From QYOJ01 sp964449285 (lineage in GTDB: Bacteria; Bacteroidota; Bacteroidia; Bacteroidales; FEN-979): a stretch of DNA of 5,915 nt. The translations under genes were made by a program, and so were the position numbers. Below the pieces are notes generated by a model. That model was not told the origin of the DNA, searched no databases, and saw nothing but the letters and a program-made list of their open reading frames with translations. The stretch covers positions 1 to 5,915 of the forward strand of contig CAYUZX010000104.1 in NCBI GenBank assembly GCA_964449285.1. The letters run 5' to 3'. Positions 1 through 5,847 of this stretch are shown here, one piece after another; positions within the stretch are counted from its first letter, which is position 1, and each line of letters begins with the position of its first letter.

Positions 1-55
1 CGGAGATAGCAAGGATCACTAAAACGATGACAATGAACAGGTAAAAGATCTCCAT
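1..55 (-). CDS. Probable PiT-family inorganic phosphate transporter, N-terminal fragment
   Basis: This is the 5' end of a leftward gene that runs off the window; only 18 codons are visible (MEIFYLFIVIVLVILAIS). The segment starts with a short acidic/aromatic head and becomes one unbroken hydrophobic helix, so this is an inner-membrane protein with its first transmembrane segment at the extreme N terminus. From memory of the family, Bacteroidota PiT phosphate permeases begin with a very similar M-E-x-x-Y-L stretch running through L-A-I-S/F into a D-L-x-V-G-V-S-N-D-A-V-N signature. That diagnostic part would lie just outside the window. If the call is right, the protein imports orthophosphate by cation symport. 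No Shine-Dalgarno is visible before the ATG, and no clear -7 element was found on this strand. It is divergent from the exported protein at 206 and shares the 11-bp repeat array between them. Another small-headed polytopic membrane protein remains possible. Confidence 0.55.
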   Translation of the reverse strand, partial: MEIFYLFIVIVLVILAIS

Positions 56-121
56 TGGGGAATTTTTGGCGTAAAAATAAGGATAATTGCACAGGACAGA
101 AGAGAAGCCTTGACTCTTTTA

Positions 122-165
122 TTAACAATTAATTAATATTCAATTAATCCTGTGTTAACGGCTGA
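122..165. promoter_or_regulatory. Array of four 11-bp direct repeats with TTAA core; putative response-regulator operator
   Basis: Four hexamers start at exactly 11-bp intervals: TTAACA (122), TTAATA (133), TTAATC (144) and TTAACG (155), separated by 5-bp A/T-rich spacers that become G/C-richer to the right. OmpR/PhoB-family regulators bind head-to-tail on 11-bp direct repeats, and the Bacillus PhoP Pho box is a tandem of TTAACA-like hexamers, so this is a plausible operator of that class. Since TTAA is a palindrome, the minus strand also reads as an 11-bp series (TTAACA, TTAATT, TTAATT, TTAATA), so the array could serve both the leftward transporter and the rightward gene at 206. The region is A/T-rich, so single matches mean little; the support comes from the regular spacing and from the second array at 1308. 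The link to phosphate is inference. Confidence 0.55.
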
Positions 166-179
166 GAGGGTGGTTGAGA

Positions 180-187
180 GTACTTTT
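180..187 (+). promoter_or_regulatory. Putative -7 element of the promoter for the gene at 206
   Basis: GTACTTTT lies 19 bp after the last hexamer of the upstream array and about 19 bp before the ATG at 206. It matches the Bacteroidota -7 consensus TAnnTTTG only partly. The same GTACTTT string sits 20 bp after the second array at 1367-1373, which is the main reason for calling it. No TTTG -33 element is present at the expected distance, as expected of a promoter that depends on an activator bound at the repeats. The transcription start would fall near 192-196, leaving a leader of only about 10-14 nt. Confidence 0.4.
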
Positions 188-205
188 ACACCAAAATTAA
201 TCATT

Positions 206-559
206 ATGAAAAACATCAGATATTTCTTTCTCGCTGCAATGGTTTTGCTGGCAACTTCGACCCTTTTCGCCGACAATGAATCCGCGGAAACGAGCGGAGC
301 TACAACAGTCTCCTTGTCAGGAACCGTGATCGATAAACTCACCAATGAAACCCTCCCGGGTGTAACTATTCAGGTGGGAGATTCTGAAACGAAGATTTAT
401 TCCAACCCCGACGGTACATTCTCACTTGACGGGTTACACCCCGGCGAACACGAAGTGAAAATCAGCTGCATCTCTTATAAAGATGAAGTGGTCTCTATCG
501 ATGTTCAACATTCGGTTCAAAATACTTTATCGGTTCAGCTTGAATCGGTAGAGCCCTGA
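206..559 (+). CDS. Small exported CarboxypepD_reg-like domain protein
   Basis: This is a 117-residue protein with a signal peptide and a single domain. Residues 1-22 form a classical Sec signal: K2 and R5, a hydrophobic core, then T-L-F-A with likely cleavage before D23. A polar linker (23-35) leads into a CarboxypepD_reg-like / prealbumin-like beta-sandwich (36-114), recognised from S-G-T-V-I-D, the L-P-G-V-T-I motif at 50-55, N-P-D-G-T-F at 67-72 and I-S-C-I-S-Y at 86-91. In this phylum the domain usually sits at the N terminus of TonB-dependent receptors; here it stands alone. An in-frame GTG at 152 would add 18 residues before the signal peptide and lies upstream of the putative promoter, so ATG 206 is preferred. 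No lipobox is seen, so a soluble periplasmic or secreted protein is likely. Its function is unknown. Its domain parallels the N-terminal domain of the receptor at 2953, suggesting a related role in the cell envelope. Confidence 0.8.
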   Translation: MKNIRYFFLAAMVLLATSTLFADNESAETSGATTVSLSGTVIDKLTNETLPGVTIQVGDSETKIYSNPDGTFSLDGLHPGEHEVKISCISYKDEVVSIDVQHSVQNTLSVQLESVEP

Positions 560-580
560 TCATCCTTCAGGTTTTTGTTA

Positions 581-642
581 GACGACTCCCCTTTGGAATC
601 AGATAGATAGATTTACTGAATATCCAGGGGGATCGTCTTTTT
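581..642 (+). terminator. Imperfect intrinsic terminator after the small exported protein
   Basis: GACGACTCCCC (581-591) can pair with GGGGGATCGTC (627-637) with two mismatches. The stem may extend inward through TGGA (594-597) and TCCA (623-626) with a small bulge. Five T residues (638-642) follow directly. The large loop and mismatches make this a moderate call. Its position, starting 22 bp after the stop codon at 559 and ending before the next promoter at 649, suits termination of the upstream gene. Confidence 0.5.
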
Positions 643-648
643 CAGGCA

Positions 649-678
649 TTTGCATGATGTGGATTTTTTTTAATTTTG
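649..678 (+). promoter_or_regulatory. Bacteroidota-type promoter for the MORN-like repeat gene
   Basis: TTTG at 649-652 and TAATTTTG at 671-678 are separated by 18 bp and match the -33 (TTTG) and -7 (TAnnTTTG) consensus of the Bacteroidota primary sigma factor exactly. A start near 683-687 would give a leader of about 26-30 nt to the GTG at 713. No 11-bp repeats occur here, so this gene appears to be expressed independently of the repeat-associated promoters. Confidence 0.6.
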
Positions 679-712
679 AAATCTGTCAATGAATTTATAA
701 AATAGTATTATC

Positions 713-1174
713 GTGAGAAAACTGGTTGTTTTGAGTCTGTTGATCTTTGTCCTGGCACAATTTGCCGTGGCGCAGGATATCAATAAGGGAAACAAATACC
801 ATAACCCCGATGGCTCCCTTTTTACAGGAACGTATACTGAATTTTACGAAAATGGCAATCCAAAAGTTGAAAAACAGGTAAAGAAAGGAATGATTGACGG
901 TATCACCACGCTTTTCTTTGAAAATGGAGCCATTCAGGAACAGCGCAGTTATAAAAAGGAGATCAAACACGGAACCTGGATCACCTGGAATAGTGAGGGC
1001 GGCAAAACTGCAGAAGCAAACTTCAAAAACGGGTTGAAGGATGGCTTCTGGTATGTTTGGGATGATTCGGGCCAGAAACGGTTTGAGATGTTTTATAAAG
1101 CAGGCGAAAAGAAGGGGATCTGGTATATCTGGGACGAAAAAGGCAACCTCGTAAATACACAAACATATAATTAA
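713..1174 (+). CDS. Exported MORN-like (YwqK-type) repeat protein
   Basis: This is a 153-residue protein. Residues 1-20 are a Sec signal peptide (R2, K3, a long hydrophobic core, A-V-A at 18-20, cleavage before Q21). The mature part is built from repeats in exact 24-residue register, starting at G39, G63, G87, G111 and G135. Each has the pattern G-x-W/x-x-x-F/W, then a turn with G, then an aromatic residue and K-x-G near the end, as in MORN variants of the COG2849 / YwqK-antitoxin-like family. Databases often name such proteins 'toxin-antitoxin system YwqK family antitoxin', but the exported Bacteroidota forms have no demonstrated antitoxin role and no toxin gene is adjacent. The GTG start is required: an in-frame TAA lies at 698-700, there is no ATG between it and the signal peptide, and the next in-frame Met is residue 60. 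The leader is A/T-rich without a Shine-Dalgarno. The gene is probably monocistronic, and its function is unknown. Confidence 0.8.
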   Translation: MRKLVVLSLLIFVLAQFAVAQDINKGNKYHNPDGSLFTGTYTEFYENGNPKVEKQVKKGMIDGITTLFFENGAIQEQRSYKKEIKHGTWITWNSEGGKTAEANFKNGLKDGFWYVWDDSGQKRFEMFYKAGEKKGIWYIWDEKGNLVNTQTYN

Positions 1175-1307
1175 AGTAATCCTCTAAATAAGGTGGTCCC
1201 TCTTCTGATCCATTAACCAGATCGATTATTCAATCAAATTGCACCACCATTTTCTATCTAATTTCTTATATCTGTGATTATTACAGCAGGTTTTAATGCC
1301 TGATTCC

Positions 1308-1351
1308 TTAACAATCATTTCACAATTGCTTAACAATTCGTTCATCTTTGA
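1308..1351 (+). promoter_or_regulatory. Second array of four 11-bp direct repeats; putative response-regulator operator
   Basis: TTAACA (1308), TTCACA (1319), TTAACA (1330) and TTCATC (1341) begin at exact 11-bp steps. Units 1 and 3 are the closest pair, sharing the 9-mer CTTAACAAT at 1307-1315 and 1329-1337. Unlike the array at 122, the TTCACA and TTCATC units are not palindromic, so this array points rightward, toward the lipoprotein gene. The last unit runs into a TTTG -33-like sequence, a position typical of sites for activating PhoB-type regulators. The rest of the 1175-1307 gap shows no gene or convincing RNA structure. The regulator's identity is inferred only from spacing and from resemblance to TTAACA-type Pho boxes. 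Confidence 0.6.
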
Positions 1352-1374
1352 TTGGATGGATAGGGTGTACTTTG
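1347..1374 (+). promoter_or_regulatory. Putative promoter of the lipoprotein-receptor operon
   Basis: TTTG (1347-1350) and GTACTTTG (1367-1374) are separated by 16 bp. They resemble the Bacteroidota -33 / -7 elements, with the TA one base closer to TTTG than in the consensus TAnnTTTG. The -33-like element immediately follows the last 11-bp repeat unit. Transcription would start near 1379-1383, which favours the ATG at 1413 over that at 1386, since the latter would be almost leaderless. Confidence 0.45.
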
Positions 1375-1412
1375 CTGAATAAAAAATGATTCATAAATCA
1401 AATTCTAAACCA

Positions 1413-2855
1413 ATGAAATTCAATTACTTAAAAATCACAGGCGTGATCATGATCGCCCTGCTTGTTGGGTTCACATCGTGTAAAAAAGATGAAACGAAAC
1501 AACTTCCAACAGTTACGGCTCCTGCCAATTCAGATGTTCAAAAGGGAACAGTCGTTGATCTTACATTCAATTACACAACCGACGGTGGATTCAATGCCGC
1601 AACAATTATTGTAACCGGTGGAACCGCCGTCATCAAAACAAACGGATCTGCCGGATCCTCCTCCGGAACAATTGTAGTGACCTATACTGCTGGCGCCACT
1701 GTTGGAGCCGGTTCTGTTTCTCTCACTGTAACCGATAACGAAAGCCAGATGGGAGTTGCTACTGCCGTTATTAATATTGTGGAAGAGCAACTGGTGTTTC
1801 ATGTAACCATAAACATCACACAGAACACCACCTGGGAAACCGGAAAAACCTATATCCTTGAAAGCCGCATCGCTGTCGTTGCCGGCGCTACCCTGATAAT
1901 TCAACCTGGTGTTGTTGTCAAAGGCCAGGCCGGAACAGGCGCAAATGCCACTGCCCTTCTGGTTGCCCGTGGCGGAAAACTCATGGCTGAAGGAACAGCC
2001 ACTTCTCCGATCATTTTTACCTCGGTAGCCGACCAGATTCAGCCCGGCCAGATTGCCAGCCCGAACCTTGACCCTGACCTCAATGGACTCTGGGGTGGTG
2101 TAATTGTCCTGGGCTATGCTCCTATTTCAGCAGATGCCCCCTCTGTGCAGATCGAAGGGATTCCACCATCAGATCCGAACGGACTCTATGGCGGAGACAA
2201 TCCCAGCGACAACTCCGGTGTGATCAACTATGTATCGATTCGCCACGGTGGCACCAACATCGGTGAAGGGAACGAGATCAATGGACTGACCCTTGGTGGC
2301 GTTGGTTCAGGTACTGTGATCGAAAACATTGAGATCGTTGCCAACCAGGACGACGGTATCGAATGGTTTGGCGGCAAAGTGAATGTAAAGAATGTCATTT
2401 TCTGGAATGTGGGTGATGATGCAGTAGATACCGACCAGTCATGGGGAGGCACCCTTGATAATTTCATCATTATCAATCCGTTCGATGAGTGTTTCGAGCT
2501 GGATGGTCCGGAAGGCGCCATGGAAGACAGCCACACCCTCATGAACGGTTCGGCCCGTGCCGATGACGCTCAGGGTCTCGTAGACCTGGACGACAATTCA
2601 CTCGTTACCATGACTAATATCTATTTCTTCGGAATTAAAGATGGTCAGGATTTTGACCTGAATCCCGTCGGATTGAATGCCTCAAATCTTCAGGCTACAA
2701 TCCCAACCGGATTTGCTGTGACTGATTTCTTTAAAGATGGATCGGATGCCTATGTAACCATTGTAGCAGAAGGTGCCAATACAGTTGGTGCAAATGCCTC
2801 TGTGTTCCAGGGATGGTCCTGGGCCTCCGCTGCCGGAGCACTGAATGGCTTTTAA
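1413..2855 (+). CDS. Surface beta-helix lipoprotein with Ig-like N-terminal domain
   Basis: This is a 480-residue protein. Residues 1-22 are a lipoprotein signal peptide ending F-T-S before C23, the expected lipidated cysteine. C-K-K-D-E follows, resembling the K-(D/E)2 lipoprotein export signal described in Capnocytophaga, so exposure on the outer face of the outer membrane is likely. Residues 31-124 are T/V/G-rich alternating beta strands of an Ig-like fold. From about 130 to 450 the chain looks like a right-handed beta-helix: short strands broken by G/N turns, with G-L-W-G-G-V-I-V-L-G (226-235), Y-V-S-I-R-H-G-G (273-280), N-Q-D-D-G-I-E-W-F-G-G (311-321) and W-N-V-G-D-D-A-V-D (331-339). The helix is rich in Asp, suggesting metal or ligand binding. 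No T9SS C-terminal sorting domain is seen. ATG 1413 is chosen because the alternative ATG 1386 adds nine polar residues ahead of the signal. It is followed 97 bp later by a TonB receptor, so it is probably that receptor's surface partner. The ligand is unknown. Confidence 0.8.
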   Translation: MKFNYLKITGVIMIALLVGFTSCKKDETKQLPTVTAPANSDVQKGTVVDLTFNYTTDGGFNAATIIVTGGTAVIKTNGSAGSSSGTIVVTYTAGATVGAGSVSLTVTDNESQMGVATAVINIVEEQLVFHVTINITQNTTWETGKTYILESRIAVVAGATLIIQPGVVVKGQAGTGANATALLVARGGKLMAEGTATSPIIFTSVADQIQPGQIASPNLDPDLNGLWGGVIVLGYAPISADAPSVQIEGIPPSDPNGLYGGDNPSDNSGVINYVSIRHGGTNIGEGNEINGLTLGGVGSGTVIENIEIVANQDDGIEWFGGKVNVKNVIFWNVGDDAVDTDQSWGGTLDNFIIINPFDECFELDGPEGAMEDSHTLMNGSARADDAQGLVDLDDNSLVTMTNIYFFGIKDGQDFDLNPVGLNASNLQATIPTGFAVTDFFKDGSDAYVTIVAEGANTVGANASVFQGWSWASAAGALNGF

Positions 2856-2888
2856 TCCCTTTTGTTCTAAAAATAGCCTACAGTACCC

Positions 2889-2919
2889 AACCTCGCAGGT
2901 TTTTCCAACCTGCGAGGTT
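2889..2919. repeat. Perfect 13-bp palindromic hairpin between lipoprotein and receptor genes
   Basis: AACCTCGCAGGTT (2889-2901) and AACCTGCGAGGTT (2907-2919) are exact reverse complements around a 5-nt loop (TTTCC). A strong RNA hairpin would form 34 bp after the lipoprotein stop codon. Only a short, interrupted T-rich tail (T, GA, TTT) follows, so it is a weak intrinsic terminator at best. It could lower downstream transcription or protect the 3' end of the lipoprotein message, giving more lipoprotein than receptor. I recall near-identical AACCTCGCAGGTT palindromes scattered between genes in many Bacteroidota genomes, so it may be a dispersed REP-like element rather than an operon-specific signal. 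Confidence 0.8.
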
Positions 2920-2941
2920 TGATTTAAAACGAAAACACTAG

Positions 2942-2946
2942 AAGGA
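2942..2946 (+). promoter_or_regulatory. Shine-Dalgarno-like ribosome binding site of the receptor gene
   Basis: AAGGA ends 6 nt before the ATG at 2953 and supports that start. It is the only good Shine-Dalgarno in the window; the other complete genes start in A/T-rich leaders. This suits an internal operon gene positioned after a stable hairpin. Confidence 0.55.
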
Positions 2947-2952
2947 TTAATC

Positions 2953-5847
2953 ATGCGTTCAGTAAAGTTTTTTACCATACTATTTTCACTTTCCCTAGCC
3001 TCACTTGTCCAGGCCCAGAATGGCTTTATCAGGGGAACGGTATTCGACGACGGAGCAGGAGAAAGCCTCCCGGGGGTTACCATTTTCCTAGAGGGGACCA
3101 CTATGGGTACACTGGCGGATCTGGATGGAAAATTCAACCTGAGTGTCCCTCCTGGAACCTATACCATGAGAGTCTCCTATATCTCTTACGAAACACTATA
3201 CATCAAGGATTTACAGATAAAAGCCAAAGAGGTCACCCTTCTCGACAACCTGCGCCTCAAAGAGTCATCCATCGAACTCGCCGAAGTTACTATAACAGCT
3301 AAAGTCGTCAGGAATACAGAAACGGCTCTGCTCACCATGAAGATGAAGTCTGCCAATATGATCGACGGCATCTCGGCGGCAAACTTCAGGAAGATAGGTG
3401 ATTCCGATGCTGCCTCCTCCATGAAACGAGTGCCTGGCCTCTCCGTCGAGGGAGGTAAATATGTCTATGTCCGCGGACTGGGTGACAGGTATACCAAAAC
3501 GATGCTCAACGGGATGGCCATTCCCGGTCTCGACCCCGACCGAAACACCCTTCAGATGGACATCTTTCCCACCAATATCATTGACAATATAATCGTCTAT
3601 AAATCATTCACTGCCGACCTGCCGGCCGATTTCACAGGGGGCGTCATTGATATCACAATAAAAGATTTTCCGGAAGAGAAACAGGGGAGTATCAGCATCA
3701 GTGCAGGATACAATCCCGGTTCACACTTCAATAAGAATTATCTTACCTATAAAGGTGGAAACACCGATTTCCTTGGCTTTGACGATGGAACGCGTAAAAT
3801 CCCAGCTACCAGCAACATCCCCTTGTATGCCGATGTTGTCACCGATCCTTTTGGAGCCCAGGGGGTGCGTTATCAGGAAATCCTCGCGGCATTCAACCCC
3901 ACCATGGCTGCCCACACGCAAACCAGTTTCATGGATTACAGCATAGGCTTTTCTATTGGAAATCAGATCCCTCACAAAAAAGTTACATTTGGTTATAATG
4001 TTGCAATCTCCTATAAAAACAATACCGATTTCGTCAAGAATGCTGAATACGGCCATTATGGCCTCTCGTCTGACCCCGATGTTACGGAGATGGAACTCCG
4101 GGAATTCCAGAAAGGCAACCTGGGGGAGAACAATGTTCTATTGGGAGGACTTGCCGGATTTGCGATCAAGACAAAAAATTCAAAATATCGCCTCAACCTG
4201 CTGCATCTGCAGAACGGCGAATCCAGTGCAGGGATCTTCGATTATATTGGAGCCGACCAGGGAAGTAATTTCTCAGGGTTTCAGCATAACCTCGACTACA
4301 GCGAGCGAGCGATGACCAATCTCTTTATTGATGGAAAGCATCTTTTTAACGATTCTAAATGGGAGCTGGTTTGGAAACTCTCTCCTACCCTCTCCACCAT
4401 GGAGGACCCTGATATCCGATTCACACGCTATATCACCGATGGAGGGAACTATATTATCGGAACCGAGTCGGGATTCCCCGAGCGGATCTGGCGAAACCTG
4501 AAAGAGATCAATATTCCCGGAGCAGTTGACATCACCAAGACATTTCAGTTGAAAAACCAGAAAGCCATCCTGAAGTTTGGAGGCGCATATACGTATAAAG
4601 AGCGGGATTTCGACATCCGTAGTTTTGCTTTCAACATTCGGCATGTTACCCTGACAGGGAATCCGGATGAGCTATTTTATCCCGAAAACCTCTGGCCCAT
4701 CAACAGCAATGTAAACAGGGGGACTACCTATGATGCCTCTTTTATCCCTGTGAATCCGAATCAATTCAATTCAAATGTCAACAACGCAGCGGGATATTTC
4801 TCCTTTGAAATCAATGTATTCAAACGCCTGAAAACCATTGTAGGGGTCCGCTATGAAAACTATGTTCAACGCTATACCGGTCAGGATCAGTTGGGAGTCC
4901 ATAAACTCGACAACGAAAAAGTGCTGGAGAATAATAATTTCTTCCCCTCCGTCAACTTGATCTACTCGCTCACCGAAAAGCAGAACCTGAGATTCTCGTA
5001 TGCCATGACAACAGCCAGGCCCTCGTTCAAGGAGTTATCATACGCTGAGATCTATGACCCCATTACCGGCCGGACGTTTGTGGGCGGTCTGTTCCGGGAT
5101 GCCAATGATGCCGCAGGAATCGTTTACTGGGACGGGAACCTGAAAAGTACCAGCATCCACAACTTTGACCTTCGCTGGGAGTGGTTTCCAAAGAGCGGAC
5201 AAACCATCTCGGTCAGCGGATTTTACAAGCGCTTTATCAGTCCCATCGAGATCGTTCAGTATGCCACGCTGCAGGGGGCATTTCAGTCACGAAATGTAGG
5301 GGACGGGCAGGTGTTCGGAGGCGAGTTGGAACTCAGGCTTAACCTTGATCTGATCGCAAAGGCGATGAGGAATTTCCAATTTACCGCGAATTTCACCTAC
5401 GTAAAATCCCGGATCAAACTTAGCACCACAGAGTATGAATCCCGGTTGGCCAATGCACGGACCGGTCAGACGGTAAGTGAATACCGGGCAATGGCTGGAC
5501 AAGCTCCTTATGTGATCAACTGCGGTTTGTCGTACAATGGAGGGGAGAATGGCTTCTGGAACGGTTTTGAGGCCGGACTCTATTTCAACGTTCAAGGTCT
5601 GACCCTCCAATATGTTGGCATGGTCGATCGGCCGGATATCTATTCTAAACCATTCAACAGCCTCAATTTCAATGCTAATAAAAGCTTTGGCAAGACAAAG
5701 CGGGTGCAGGTCGGGCTGAAGGTTGAAAACATCCTGGATGCGCACAAGGAATCTGTCTATAAATCCTACGAAGCAGCGGATCAGTATTTCCTGAAGCTGA
5801 ATCCAGGAGTGACCTTCACGGCATCCGTGAAATATTCCCTATTTTAA
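2953..5847 (+). CDS. TonB-dependent outer-membrane receptor with N-terminal CarboxypepD_reg-like domain
   Basis: This is a 964-residue protein and appears complete. Residues 1-21 are a Sec signal peptide (V-Q-A before Q22). A CarboxypepD_reg-like domain spans about 24-103 (R-G-T-V, L-P-G-V-T-I at 39-44, D-L-D-G-K-F at 56-61, S-Y-I-S-Y at 75-79). E-L-A-E-V-T-I-T-A (108-116) is the usual link into the plug. The plug domain covers about 125-237, with Y-V-Y-V-R-G-L-G-D-R-Y (170-180), L-N-G (185-187), I-P-G-L-D-P-D-R-N (190-198) and D-F-T-G-G-V-I-D-I (226-234). The remainder is a 22-strand-type beta-barrel rich in aromatic strand ends, closing with V-K-Y-S-L-F and the terminal Phe typical of BamA-assembled proteins. 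It uses TonB/ExbBD energy to import a ligand across the outer membrane. The R-G-L-G-D-R-Y plug differs from the SusC/RagA type, and no SusD gene is adjacent. It is probably cotranscribed with the lipoprotein gene upstream. The substrate is not determinable from sequence alone. Confidence 0.92.
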   Translation: MRSVKFFTILFSLSLASLVQAQNGFIRGTVFDDGAGESLPGVTIFLEGTTMGTLADLDGKFNLSVPPGTYTMRVSYISYETLYIKDLQIKAKEVTLLDNLRLKESSIELAEVTITAKVVRNTETALLTMKMKSANMIDGISAANFRKIGDSDAASSMKRVPGLSVEGGKYVYVRGLGDRYTKTMLNGMAIPGLDPDRNTLQMDIFPTNIIDNIIVYKSFTADLPADFTGGVIDITIKDFPEEKQGSISISAGYNPGSHFNKNYLTYKGGNTDFLGFDDGTRKIPATSNIPLYADVVTDPFGAQGVRYQEILAAFNPTMAAHTQTSFMDYSIGFSIGNQIPHKKVTFGYNVAISYKNNTDFVKNAEYGHYGLSSDPDVTEMELREFQKGNLGENNVLLGGLAGFAIKTKNSKYRLNLLHLQNGESSAGIFDYIGADQGSNFSGFQHNLDYSERAMTNLFIDGKHLFNDSKWELVWKLSPTLSTMEDPDIRFTRYITDGGNYIIGTESGFPERIWRNLKEINIPGAVDITKTFQLKNQKAILKFGGAYTYKERDFDIRSFAFNIRHVTLTGNPDELFYPENLWPINSNVNRGTTYDASFIPVNPNQFNSNVNNAAGYFSFEINVFKRLKTIVGVRYENYVQRYTGQDQLGVHKLDNEKVLENNNFFPSVNLIYSLTEKQNLRFSYAMTTARPSFKELSYAEIYDPITGRTFVGGLFRDANDAAGIVYWDGNLKSTSIHNFDLRWEWFPKSGQTISVSGFYKRFISPIEIVQYATLQGAFQSRNVGDGQVFGGELELRLNLDLIAKAMRNFQFTANFTYVKSRIKLSTTEYESRLANARTGQTVSEYRAMAGQAPYVINCGLSYNGGENGFWNGFEAGLYFNVQGLTLQYVGMVDRPDIYSKPFNSLNFNANKSFGKTKRVQVGLKVENILDAHKESVYKSYEAADQYFLKLNPGVTFTASVKYSLF

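Noticed and set aside
152..205. GTG-initiated 18-codon N-terminal extension of the small exported protein
   Set aside because: It would bury the signal peptide, overlap the 11-bp repeat array and begin upstream of the putative -7 element. ATG 206 gives a clean signal peptide.
695..1162. Long minus-strand open frame (155 codons) opposite the MORN-like repeat gene
   Set aside because: It is the complement of a well-supported exported protein with a promoter, signal peptide and clean repeats. The antisense translation has no recognisable domain.
1192..1248. Inverted repeat GGTGGT ... ACCACC downstream of the MORN-like gene as a terminator
   Set aside because: There are only 6 bp of pairing across a 45-nt loop without a T-tract, which is too weak to call. 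No other terminator was found for this gene.
1386..1412. Upstream ATG at 1386 as the lipoprotein start
   Set aside because: It adds nine polar residues before the lipoprotein signal and would be nearly leaderless from the putative promoter. It cannot be strictly excluded.
3701..4315. Alternative plus-strand frames (81 and 119 codons) inside the receptor gene
   Set aside because: They lie wholly within the beta-barrel coding region in another frame and have no promoter or recognisable product, so they are shadows.
2953..5847. Classification of the receptor as SusC/RagA
   Set aside because: There is no SusD homologue beside it and the plug motifs (R-G-L-G-D-R-Y, D-P-D-R-N) belong to another TonB-receptor group. 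The N-terminal CarboxypepD_reg-like domain alone is not diagnostic.
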